In this document: piece after piece, positions 23,832 through 31,072 of the stretch | Numbering within the stretch: position 1 is the stretch's first letter | Layout: each line of letters starts with the position of its first letter | From: DATJPD01 sp036394195 | GTDB taxonomy: Bacteria > Pseudomonadota > Alphaproteobacteria > CACIAM-22H2 | Direction of reading: 5' to 3' | NCBI GenBank assembly: GCA_036394195.1 | Contig: DASWFO010000240.1 | Location: 1-38,359 of the forward strand | Length of the DNA stretch: 38,359 bases | The notes under the pieces: model-generated | Seen by the model: the letters and a program-made list of their open reading frames with translations, nothing else | Told to the model about the DNA's origin: nothing | The model's database searches: none | Program-made: the position numbers and the translations under genes

Positions 23832-24809
23832 ATGGGAACGTTCGCCCTGCGGAGGGTGTTTGGGCTTTCGGCCTGTCTCTGTCTGCTCGACGGTCCATCG
23901 GCCGCTCAGCAGCCCTATCCCAGCCGGCCGGTCGAGATCGTCGTACCATTTGCCGCCGGTGGGGCGATCGACATCGTGTTTCGGACCATCGGTCCGTCGC
24001 TCTCCAATCGCCTCGGACAGCGCGTGATCATCGTCAACAAGTCGGGCGGCGGCGCCACGATCGGCATGTACGCCGTGGCCCGCGCCGCACCCGACGGATA
24101 TACGCTGGGTGCGGCGAGCTTCGCCTTCGCCGCCAACCCCGCCGTGCTCGACAACATGGGGTACGATCCCATCAAGGACTTCCAGCCGGTGACCTTGGTG
24201 GCGCGGGCACCCATGATGCTGCTCGTCAATCCGGAGACGCCGGCGCGGACGGTGGACGAGTTCATCGCCTGGGTCAGATCGAAGCCGCCTGGAACGCTCA
24301 ACTACGGGTCGGTCGGTGTCGCGAGTTCCGGTCATCTCATGACCGAGCTGTTCCTGGCGCGCGCCGGGATCAAGATGACGCACGTGCCCTATAACGGCAG
24401 TCCGCTTCCGGGCCTCGCGCAAGGCGACACGCATCTGCAGTTCAGCCCGATCTCGACCTCGCTGCCGTGGATGAACGATGGACGGCTGCGCGCGGTCGGC
24501 GTCACCTCGCTGGACCCCGAGCCGAATTTTCCCGATCTCCCGCCGGTGAGCCGGACGTTGGCGGGCTTCGATACCTATGAATGGCCGGGGCTCGTGGCGC
24601 CGGCGGGCACACCCCGTCCGATCATCGATCGGCTGCAACGAGAGGTCGCGGCGACGGTCGCCGAACCGGAGGTGAAAGAGCGTTTCCTGGCGCTCGGATT
24701 CGTGCCGGCCGGAACGACGCCCGAAGAGTTTGGAGCCCACATCAAAAAAGAGAGGGAGCTGTGGGCGGGGGTCGTTCGTCAGCTGGGTCCGCTGCGCGTG
24801 ACCCAATGA
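23832..24809 (+). CDS. Bug/TctC-family periplasmic solute-binding protein (copy 2)
   Basis: Solute-binding protein of 325 residues. The ATG at 23832 gives a signal peptide (MGTFALRRVFGLSACLCLLDGPSAA) and lies 11 bases after GGGAGGAG; the frame 5' of it crosses the promoter. Family motifs are YPSRPVEIVVPFAAGGAID, RAAPDGYTLGAASFA and HVPYNGSPLPGLAQGD. It is the first gene of the rightward unit and differs substantially from the Bug proteins at 19417 and 33981, so each probably recognises a different acid. Its stop overlaps the next small gene (ATGA). Confidence 0.88.
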   Translation: MGTFALRRVFGLSACLCLLDGPSAAQQPYPSRPVEIVVPFAAGGAIDIVFRTIGPSLSNRLGQRVIIVNKSGGGATIGMYAVARAAPDGYTLGAASFAFAANPAVLDNMGYDPIKDFQPVTLVARAPMMLLVNPETPARTVDEFIAWVRSKPPGTLNYGSVGVASSGHLMTELFLARAGIKMTHVPYNGSPLPGLAQGDTHLQFSPISTSLPWMNDGRLRAVGVTSLDPEPNFPDLPPVSRTLAGFDTYEWPGLVAPAGTPRPIIDRLQREVAATVAEPEVKERFLALGFVPAGTTPEEFGAHIKKERELWAGVVRQLGPLRVTQ

Positions 24810-24955
24810 CCTCCAGGTTGATCGCGGCCGACGCGTTGGTGAAGTCGCTCCGCACCGGTGAACACTCCGCCGCGGTTGCGCTGGAGCCATACCTGGATGA
24901 GGGCGTGATCCTCGAAAGGAGCTGGAGAGCGACCTGTGCGTGCGGGAGCCCGTGA
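24806..24955 (+). CDS. Small hypothetical protein, translationally coupled on both sides
   Basis: A 49-codon frame whose ATG overlaps the Bug stop (ATGA, 24806-24809) and whose TGA overlaps the hydrolase ATG (TGATG, 24953-24957). This tight double coupling argues that it is translated. The sequence MTSRLIAADALVKSLRTGEHSAA has the flavour of the first helix of a SnoaL/NTF2-like protein, but the end (WRATCACGSP) does not, so it may be a truncated relic kept for coupling. No function can be assigned. Confidence 0.4.
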   Translation: MTSRLIAADALVKSLRTGEHSAAVALEPYLDEGVILERSWRATCACGSP

Positions 24956-25818
24956 TGTTTGACGTCGACACCGAAGAATTCGACTACGTCTCTCATGCCG
25001 GAACGCAGCTTCGTGCCCGGCTCTATCGGCCGCGTGGCCAGGGGCCGTTCCCGGCGATGGTGGATCTGCATGGCGGGGCCTGGATCCAGGGCAGCTTCGC
25101 CAACAACGATCCGATCAACCGGCCGATCGCCGCCGGTGGCGTCGTCGTCCTGGCGGTCGACTACAGGCTGCCGCCGGCCGGGACCTACCCGTCCTCGGTG
25201 GCGGACGTGAATTACGCGATCCGCTGGCTGAAGATGAATGCGGAGCGGTGCGGCACCCGGCCGGAGCTGGTCGGGGTGATGGGCACCTCGGCTGGTGGCC
25301 ATCTCGCGGTGCTCGCGGCCCTCAAGCCACAGGATGCCCGATATGCGGAGGTGCCGCTCAAGGGCGGTGCGGCGTTTGATGCCCGGGTCGAATGCGTCGT
25401 AACGATGTGGCCGGTCATATGCCCGTTGACGCGCTTTCGTGAGAACCTCGAACGAAACGCGCGGGGCGATCAGCTCCATGCCGACCGGATCGGGAGCGGA
25501 TTGGATCAGATGAAGTATTGGCTGACCGAGGACGCGATGGCGGACGGCAGTCCAATGCTGGCGCTGGGGCGCGGGGACCGCGTCGAGTTGCCCGACACGC
25601 TCTATGTACAGGCCTCCGGCGACCAGCTTCACCCGCGACATTGCATGGACCGTTTCTGCGCGGCTTACCAGAAGGCTGGCGGGTGGCTGGAGACCGTGCT
25701 TGTGGAGGGCGAGCCCTACGACCTGGTTCGATCCGATGCCGGGTCCTCGGAAGCCAAGCGGGCGGTGAAGCGGATCATCGAATTCATTCACGAGTGCAAG
25801 GGACGCGCGGTCCGGTGA
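24955..25818 (+). CDS. Alpha/beta hydrolase (HSL/BD-FAE-like), catalytic His apparently replaced
   Basis: Hydrolase-fold protein of 287 residues. ATG 24955 has GGGAG 6 bases upstream and is coupled to the small upstream frame; GTG 24940 is an alternative. The oxyanion motif DLHGGAW and nucleophile GTSAGGHL (Ser112) are intact, and the acid is Asp223 in ASGDQLHPRH. The expected histidine, usually in an EGxxHxF stretch, is Tyr255 in VEGEPYDLV, so the triad looks incomplete unless another His substitutes. It lies between a Bug gene and an extradiol dioxygenase-like gene, suggesting ester or ring-fission product hydrolysis. Carboxylesterase-like family is clear; activity is uncertain. Confidence 0.82.
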   Translation: MFDVDTEEFDYVSHAGTQLRARLYRPRGQGPFPAMVDLHGGAWIQGSFANNDPINRPIAAGGVVVLAVDYRLPPAGTYPSSVADVNYAIRWLKMNAERCGTRPELVGVMGTSAGGHLAVLAALKPQDARYAEVPLKGGAAFDARVECVVTMWPVICPLTRFRENLERNARGDQLHADRIGSGLDQMKYWLTEDAMADGSPMLALGRGDRVELPDTLYVQASGDQLHPRHCMDRFCAAYQKAGGWLETVLVEGEPYDLVRSDAGSSEAKRAVKRIIEFIHECKGRAVR

Positions 25819-25829
25819 GGCCTCGAGCG

Positions 25830-26792
25830 ATGGAGAACAACGTGCGGGAACCGACGGTCAAGATTGGTGATATCGCCTTCGGGCGGCTTCGCGCCCCGGA
25901 TCTCGACGTGATGGAGGAGTTCCTCACCGAATTCGGGATGTTCAGGTCCGCGCGAACCGACACGGCGCTGTACATGCGCGGCACCGCCCCCAGCCATCAC
26001 ATCCACGTCACCGAAAAAGGCCAGCCGGGATTCGTCAGCGTCGCGTTCCGCCTTGAGAGCGAGGACGATCTGAAAGCGCTCGCCGCGCTTCCGGGCGCAT
26101 CCGGGATCGAGGGCATCGATGAGCCCGGCGGCGGAAAGCGGGTACGCCTGCGCGATCCCTTCAACGGCTTTCTCATCGAGGCCGTCCATGGCATCGCGGC
26201 GCCGGCGCTCCTGTCGGTGGGCGACCGCCCGTTGAACTGGAGCGCCGAAGTCCTGAAAACCGTCGGCGACCCGCGGCGGCTGCAGTTCGGGCCGTCGCGC
26301 GTGAAGCGGATCTCGCACACCGTGTTCTCGACTCCGCGGCTCACGGAAACCCTGGCTTGGTTCCGGCAGACGTTCGGGCTGTTGTGCACCGACGAATTCT
26401 ATGTTGGCGAGCGGTCGAACGTGGTGGGCTCGTTCAATCGCCTCGACCGCGGAAACGAGCCCGTCGATCACCATGTCCTCAACTGCTATCACGGCCCGAC
26501 AGCGGGCCTGCAGCACCTGTCGTTCGAGGTCCAGGACATCGACGACTTGTTCATCGGGCACAACCATTTGAAACGCATAGGGAAATACGAGCACCTGCGG
26601 GGCGTGGGATACCACGTGCCGGGCGGACAGGTTTACGATTACTGGCTGAACCCGTGGGGTCAGATGCACGAACACTGGCTGACCACCCGCCGGTTCACGG
26701 CCGCGAGCCCGACCAATCTCATGCCGGCGCCCAAGGAGCACGATCCGAACTCGCGGTTTGCCAAGACGATCATGTTGGAGACGGCGGCGTAG
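25830..26792 (+). CDS. Type I extradiol (VOC) dioxygenase-like protein
   Basis: Two-domain vicinal-oxygen-chelate protein of 320 residues, the size of 2,3-dihydroxybiphenyl/catechol 2,3-dioxygenases. The C-terminal domain carries a full Fe(II) triad: His163 (RISHTVFST), His229 (GLQHLSFEV) and Glu281 (GQMHEHW). The N-terminal domain (1-125) is the usual non-catalytic module. ATG 25830 is 11 bases after the hydrolase stop. Extradiol cleavage of a catechol-like or related diol followed by hydrolysis would be consistent with the flanking hydrolase and the downstream CMD-like gene, but the substrate is unknown. Confidence 0.85.
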   Translation: MENNVREPTVKIGDIAFGRLRAPDLDVMEEFLTEFGMFRSARTDTALYMRGTAPSHHIHVTEKGQPGFVSVAFRLESEDDLKALAALPGASGIEGIDEPGGGKRVRLRDPFNGFLIEAVHGIAAPALLSVGDRPLNWSAEVLKTVGDPRRLQFGPSRVKRISHTVFSTPRLTETLAWFRQTFGLLCTDEFYVGERSNVVGSFNRLDRGNEPVDHHVLNCYHGPTAGLQHLSFEVQDIDDLFIGHNHLKRIGKYEHLRGVGYHVPGGQVYDYWLNPWGQMHEHWLTTRRFTAASPTNLMPAPKEHDPNSRFAKTIMLETAA

Positions 26793-26827
26793 GGTCGAGC
26801 CTGGGCGCCCAGCACACGGAGGTTGAA

Positions 26828-27394
26828 TTGGCTCAGCAATCACGCGATGGCGTTCGTTTCGCGCCGCTCGCGCTCGATGACATGACCACGGAGCAGCGGA
26901 CGATCGCCGACCGCGTGATCTCGGGGCCGCGGCAGGGCATGCGGGGTCCGTTCAATGCGCTGCTGCGCAGTCCCGATCTTGCCGACCGCGCCGAACGCGT
27001 CGGCGAATACATCCGCTTCAGGAATTCCTACAGCGAGCCGCTCAAGGAACTGGCCATCATCATCACGGCGCGACACTGGACGGCGCAGTATGAATGGTAC
27101 GCGCATCGTCGCTTCGCCGAGCAGGCGGGGATCAGTGCGGAGATCTGCGACGCGATTGCAGCCCGCCGCCGGCCGACCGGGATGAGCACCGAGCACACCG
27201 CGGTGTACGAGTTCTGCACCGAGCTCCTGCAGACGGCGAAGGTGACGGACGCGACCTATGCCGCGATCCATGACCGGTTCGGCGAGCGCGGGGTGATCGA
27301 TCTGATCTACACGGTCGGCCACTACAGCACGGTGGCGATGATCCTGAACGTCGACCGCTGTCCGCTGCCGGACGGGGCGAAGCCCCTCGAGTAG
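26828..27394 (+). CDS. Carboxymuconolactone decarboxylase (CMD/AhpD-like) family protein
   Basis: Helical protein of about 188 residues. A TTG at 26828, 5 bases after GGAGG, is the best start; the open frame upstream lies within the dioxygenase gene. The CMD core is present as ELAIIITARHWTAQYEWYAHRRFAEQAG, with the conserved Glu and His but without the CxxC of AhpD peroxidase-type members, as in true carboxymuconolactone decarboxylases. VIDLIYTVGHYSTVAMILN forms the last helices. It ends the rightward unit Bug-hydrolase-dioxygenase-CMD. Confidence 0.8.
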   Translation: MAQQSRDGVRFAPLALDDMTTEQRTIADRVISGPRQGMRGPFNALLRSPDLADRAERVGEYIRFRNSYSEPLKELAIIITARHWTAQYEWYAHRRFAEQAGISAEICDAIAARRRPTGMSTEHTAVYEFCTELLQTAKVTDATYAAIHDRFGERGVIDLIYTVGHYSTVAMILNVDRCPLPDGAKPLE

Positions 27395-27429
27395 CGGCGC
27401 GCTGGCCGCTCCCGCGGCGGCGCCTGTCT

Positions 27430-27627
27430 CTATCTCTCGCGCAGCGCCACCTGCTTGGTGCGCAGCAGCGGCGACAGCAGGTAGTCGATGACCCGCCGCT
27501 GGCCGGTCTTGATCTCGGCCGTCACCGCCATGCCGGGGCCGAGGTTCACCATCCGGTCTTCGACCGCCATTTGGGAGCGATCGAGCGACACGCGCGCCGC
27601 ATAGGCCAGCTCCTGGCCCTGTTTGGA
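27430..27627 (-). pseudogene. C-terminal fragment of an HlyD-type secretion adaptor
   Basis: The last 60 or so codons of a type I secretion membrane-fusion protein remain: YAARVSLDRSQMAVEDRM, NLGPGMAVTAEIKTGQRRVI and YLLSPLLRTKQVALRER, which is the standard C-terminus of HlyD proteins. The frame ends in a normal stop at 27430, but homology stops near 27627, where the sequence switches to the copied Crp-gene promoter region. The remaining 300 or more residues of the adaptor are absent. It marks a rearrangement breakpoint. Confidence 0.75.
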
Positions 27628-27647
27628 CCGAACTGACGTGGACACTG

Positions 27648-27864
27648 CCGGAATGAGACCGCCCCGCATGTGTGGTTTCTCACACCGTCTTTCGCCGCCT
27701 TCGGCGACACTCTATGCATGACAGCTTTGGGGCATGAGTCGGCGGGCGCGGAGACACTGGATCGCGAGCGATTCCGCTCCCTGATGTCGCCGGCAAACAT
27801 CGCGATGCTCCGGCGGCGTTCCGCCGACGAGCGAAAAACAGTCGAATGCGCCAAGCGGGATTGA
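27648..27864 (+). pseudogene. Copied promoter and 5' end of the Crp-like gene
   Basis: About 190 bases match 10607-10800: the CRP-type palindrome is identical (27669-27684), and the frame downstream encodes ETLDRERFRSLMSPANIAMLRRRSADERK, nearly the N-terminus of the regulator at 10677. The match ends near 27840 and the frame closes at 27864, before any ligand-binding or DNA-binding domain. The frame is still open through the copied part and several differences are at third codon positions, so it diverged partly under coding constraint or is a relic of a real paralogue. The copied promoter may now drive the pilus gene that follows. Confidence 0.7.
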
Positions 27865-27875
27865 GAGGCAGCTGG

Positions 27876-29132
27876 ATGACCCGCCTGGCCTCCGCATTTG
27901 TCGACCTCTGGCGCGATCGCCGCGGCGCGTACTCGATGGTCACGGCGCTGTTGCTGCCCGTCTTGGCCGGATTCACCGCCTTCGGCACCGAAGTCGGTCT
28001 GTGGTTTTACAGTCACCAGGCGATGCAGAGCGCGGCCGATGCCGGGGCGTTCAGTGCCGCAACCGCTTATTTCTCCGGCAGCACGGCTTACAGCACCGAA
28101 GCAAAGGCCGTCGCCGCGAGTTACGGCTTCGTCGATGGGCCGAGCGGCAACGCCACGGTCACCGTGAACAAGCCGCCGACATCGGGTCCGAACGTCCGAA
28201 CCCCGGACGCCATCGAGGTCATTGTTTCGCAGACCCAGAAGCGCCTGTTTTCCGCGGTGGTGACGAGCTCGACGCTCACGATAGGCGCCCGGGCGGTGGC
28301 GGTCAGCGGCATCGGTGGCACGGGTTGCGTCCTCTCGCTCGACAAGACCGCCAGCGTCGACATCAGCGCCAAGGGCACGCCGAACGTCGTGCTCAGCGGC
28401 TGCAGCATGTACGACAATTCCAACAGCTCGTCGGCGCTGACCGACAGCGGCAACGCGACGATCAGCGCGAAATCGGTTTCGGTGGTCGGCGGCATTTCAG
28501 GCCTGACCCATGTCACCACGACCGACGGCATCAAGACCGGTGCGGCTCCGATCTCCGATCCCTATGCCGACGTGACCGTGCCGCCTTATACGCCGACCTG
28601 CACGCCGAGCTCCGGCTCGGTCCTGAACCCCGGGGTTTATTGCGGACTGACCATCCAGAGCACCGTCACGCTGAACCCCGGCCTGTACGTCATCGACGGC
28701 GGTGCCCTGACGGTGAATGCCAACGCGAACCTCACCGGCACCGGAGTCACCATCGTCCTCACCAGCCACACCGGCAGTTCCTATCCCACCGTGACGATCA
28801 ACGGCGGCGCCACGGTCAATCTCAGCGCGCCGTCCGACAACACGACCGGCCCGGCCGGCTTCCAAGGCATGCAGGGCATTGTGATGTACGAGGACGGGAA
28901 GGCGCCGGTCGGGACGGCGGTGAAGCTCAACGGCGGGTCGACCCAGACGTTCCAGGGAGCGCTCTACCTGCCCACCGCCGCCGCGACGTTCACCGGCGGC
29001 TCGACCACCAACAGCGCCTGCCTGCAGCTCGTTGCCGACACGATCGCCTTCGGTGGCAATGCGAACTTCGCGATCAGCTGCAGCGGCGCCGGCACGCGGC
29101 CGATCGGCGGGTCCGTGGCGCTGGTGGAGTAG
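27876..29132 (+). CDS. TadG/TadE-like pilus-associated protein
   Basis: Protein of 418 residues. The N-terminus is a Flp-locus TadE/G-like segment (RDRRGAYSMVTALLLPVLAGFTAFGTEVGLWFYSHQAMQSAADAGAFSAA): basic end, one membrane helix, then the AADAGA motif. The rest is a Ser/Thr/Gly/Asn-rich, beta-strand-dominated extracellular region (about 90-418) with few charged residues, as in surface-exposed TadG proteins. ATG 27876 gives the cleanest N-terminus. It is separated from the main tad operon by 17 kb of catabolic genes and preceded by the copied Crp-gene promoter, so it is probably a displaced part of the pilus system. Confidence 0.85.
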   Translation: MTRLASAFVDLWRDRRGAYSMVTALLLPVLAGFTAFGTEVGLWFYSHQAMQSAADAGAFSAATAYFSGSTAYSTEAKAVAASYGFVDGPSGNATVTVNKPPTSGPNVRTPDAIEVIVSQTQKRLFSAVVTSSTLTIGARAVAVSGIGGTGCVLSLDKTASVDISAKGTPNVVLSGCSMYDNSNSSSALTDSGNATISAKSVSVVGGISGLTHVTTTDGIKTGAAPISDPYADVTVPPYTPTCTPSSGSVLNPGVYCGLTIQSTVTLNPGLYVIDGGALTVNANANLTGTGVTIVLTSHTGSSYPTVTINGGATVNLSAPSDNTTGPAGFQGMQGIVMYEDGKAPVGTAVKLNGGSTQTFQGALYLPTAAATFTGGSTTNSACLQLVADTIAFGGNANFAISCSGAGTRPIGGSVALVE

Positions 29133-29145
29133 AGGAGACGCGGCC

Positions 29146-31002
29146 GTGGCCGACGACCTGACCCTCCCCGAGCTCTGGGCGCTCCGCGTTCTGGCGGCGA
29201 CGGTCAAATTGATGACCCAGGTGCTCGACAGCACGTCGGCCGTGTGGTGGCCGTTCCTGCTCAGCGCCGGGCTGATCGCGCTCGCGGTCTTTTGGCTGAA
29301 AGCGGGGCGGACCGCCGCTTCGTTGCGCGAGTTCCGCCGGCGGTTCCTCGGGCGCGACATCTGGCTGCACCCGTCGGCGCGCGCCGACTATGCGTACTAT
29401 GTCGTGAACGGGATCGTTTATCCGCTCGTCGTGGCACCGCTGGTGATCGGCGGGGCCGCCCTCGCCGCTTCGGTCCAGGGCGGGCTCGCCGGCATCTTCG
29501 GCGCGCGCGGCGCGCCGCTGCTCGAGCCCGGCCTGGCGCGCGCGGTCTACACGCTCCTGTTCTTCGTCGCCTATGATTTCGGGCGCTTCGCGGCGCACAG
29601 CCTGCTCCACGAGATGCCGCTGCTGTGGCCCTTCCACAAGGTGCATCACTCGGCCGAGGTCCTGACGCCGTTCACCAACTATCGGGCCCACCCGGTCGAT
29701 ATCGTGGTCATGCAGACGGTGCCCAACCTGATGACCGGGCTCGTCAGCGGCTGCGTCTGGTATCTCTCGGCCGGCGAGATCGGCTTCTACGCGTTCTTCG
29801 GCCTGCACGCCGGCGTCGCGGCCTTCAACGCCATCGGCAACCTGCGGCATTGGCATGTGTGGGTGTCGTTCGGACCCGGGCTGAACCGCTGGCTGATCAG
29901 CCCGGCGCATCATCAGATCCATCACAGCGTCGAGCGCCGTCATCTCGGCAAGAACCGCGGCTTCGAGCTGGCGATCTGGGACCGGCTGTTCGGCACGCTG
30001 TACGCGCCCTGTGCCGAGGAGCGCTTCACGCTGGGCCTCGGCGACGGGACGGACGGGACATGGCATTCGGTCGCGAAGCTCTACGCAGAGCCGTTTCGCG
30101 ACGCCTGGCGCTCCGCGTGGGGGTGGACGGCGCCGGCCGGCGCCGCGGCGACGCCGGCACCGGCCCGCCGGCGCTTTCTCGCCCTCGGCGTCGGTGCCCT
30201 GGGCGCCAGCCTGCTGCCCCTGCCGCGCGCCTGGGCTGCCGGTCCGCAGAGCGTCTTTATGGAAGACCTGACCTGGATCGAGCTGCGCGACGCCGTGGCC
30301 GCCGGCCATACCGTCGCGATCCTGCCCACCGGCGGGATCGAGCAGAACGGCCCGCACATGGCGCTCGGCAAGCATCACGCGATCGTTCGTCACACCGCGG
30401 GCGAGATCGCGCGACGCGTGGGTCAGGCGCTGGTGGCGCCGGTGATCGACTATGTGCCCGAGGGCCGCCTGGACCCGCCCGAGGGGCACATGCAGTTCCC
30501 CGGCACGCTCGGTGTCAGCGAGGCGACGTTCGAGGCGATGCTGCGCGATGCCGCCGGCAGTCTGGCCCTGGCCGGGTTCACCCTGATCTGTCTTCTCGGC
30601 GATCACGGCGGCAGCCAGGCGGCGCAGCAGAAGGTCGCCGCCGAGCTGAGCCGCGAATGGCGCCGGCGCGGCGTGCGGGTGGTGAACCTCCAACGCTACT
30701 ACGCCGCCAACGGCCAGGAGGAGTGGCTGAAAAGCCAGGGCTTTGCCGCCGGCGAGATCGGCACCCATGCCGGCCTGCTCGACACCGCCGAGCTGATGGC
30801 GGTGGCCCCCGGGTTGGTGCGCGGCGCGCGCCTGTCGCCTAAGGCCTGGCCGGCCGGCCCGACCGGGGCCGCTGGCGATCCGTCGCGCGCCTCGGCGGAG
30901 ATCGGCGCCCGGCTGATGGCGCTGAAAATCGACACCGGTGTCGCTGAAATCCGCGATCTGGCGGCCCTGGGACCCGCCCCGGAGCCCCGGCACTGGTGGT
31001 GA
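29146..31002 (+). CDS. Fused sterol desaturase/fatty acid hydroxylase and creatininase-family protein
   Basis: A single uninterrupted frame of 618 codons from GTG 29146 (AGAGGAGACG upstream). Residues 35-325 are a membrane-bound di-iron hydroxylase with His boxes H151xxxH155, H164xxH167H168 and H255HxxH259H260. Residues 341-365 form a twin-arginine-like signal (RRRFLALGVGALGASLLPLPRAWAA) and residues 372-618 are a creatininase-family amidohydrolase fold (LPTGGIEQNGPHMALGKHH, LLGDHGGSQ, GTHAGLLDTAEL). The classic creatininase ligands His in EQHGPH and Asp in LGTD are Asn401 and His410 here. No ribosome-binding site or start codon precedes the internal signal, so this looks like a real fusion. 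Function unknown. Confidence 0.8.
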   Translation: MADDLTLPELWALRVLAATVKLMTQVLDSTSAVWWPFLLSAGLIALAVFWLKAGRTAASLREFRRRFLGRDIWLHPSARADYAYYVVNGIVYPLVVAPLVIGGAALAASVQGGLAGIFGARGAPLLEPGLARAVYTLLFFVAYDFGRFAAHSLLHEMPLLWPFHKVHHSAEVLTPFTNYRAHPVDIVVMQTVPNLMTGLVSGCVWYLSAGEIGFYAFFGLHAGVAAFNAIGNLRHWHVWVSFGPGLNRWLISPAHHQIHHSVERRHLGKNRGFELAIWDRLFGTLYAPCAEERFTLGLGDGTDGTWHSVAKLYAEPFRDAWRSAWGWTAPAGAAATPAPARRRFLALGVGALGASLLPLPRAWAAGPQSVFMEDLTWIELRDAVAAGHTVAILPTGGIEQNGPHMALGKHHAIVRHTAGEIARRVGQALVAPVIDYVPEGRLDPPEGHMQFPGTLGVSEATFEAMLRDAAGSLALAGFTLICLLGDHGGSQAAQQKVAAELSREWRRRGVRVVNLQRYYAANGQEEWLKSQGFAAGEIGTHAGLLDTAELMAVAPGLVRGARLSPKAWPAGPTGAAGDPSRASAEIGARLMALKIDTGVAEIRDLAALGPAPEPRHWW

Positions 31003-31032
31003 GACGCCCGCCCGGCGGTCAGAAAAACGTAA

Positions 31033-31044
31033 TGACTAGCGTCA
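31033..31044. promoter_or_regulatory. Possible regulator-binding palindrome before the second Crp/Fnr gene
   Basis: TGAC-TAGC-GTCA, flanked by AA and CTT, lies 29 bases before the start of the Crp/Fnr gene in a short AT-rich gap. The spacing resembles Fnr/Dnr-type sites (TTGAT-N4-ATCAA) in layout only. Autoregulation is a guess. Confidence 0.25.
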
Positions 31045-31072
31045 CTTAGCTTTTTACGGCACACTGGGCGGG

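Noticed and set aside
30100..30270. Frameshift or gene boundary inside the fused gene
   Set aside because: The frame is open throughout, with no in-frame start codon and ribosome-binding site before the twin-arginine-like segment, so two genes cannot be supported from the sequence.
29074..30993. 639-codon open frame antisense to the fused desaturase/creatininase gene
   Set aside because: High-GC shadow frame: Arg/Gly/Gln-rich with no domain motif, while the opposite strand has clear His boxes and conserved motifs. The same reasoning removes long antisense frames at 16396-18189, 12249-13481, 3341-4960, 4407-6170 and 32576-33952.
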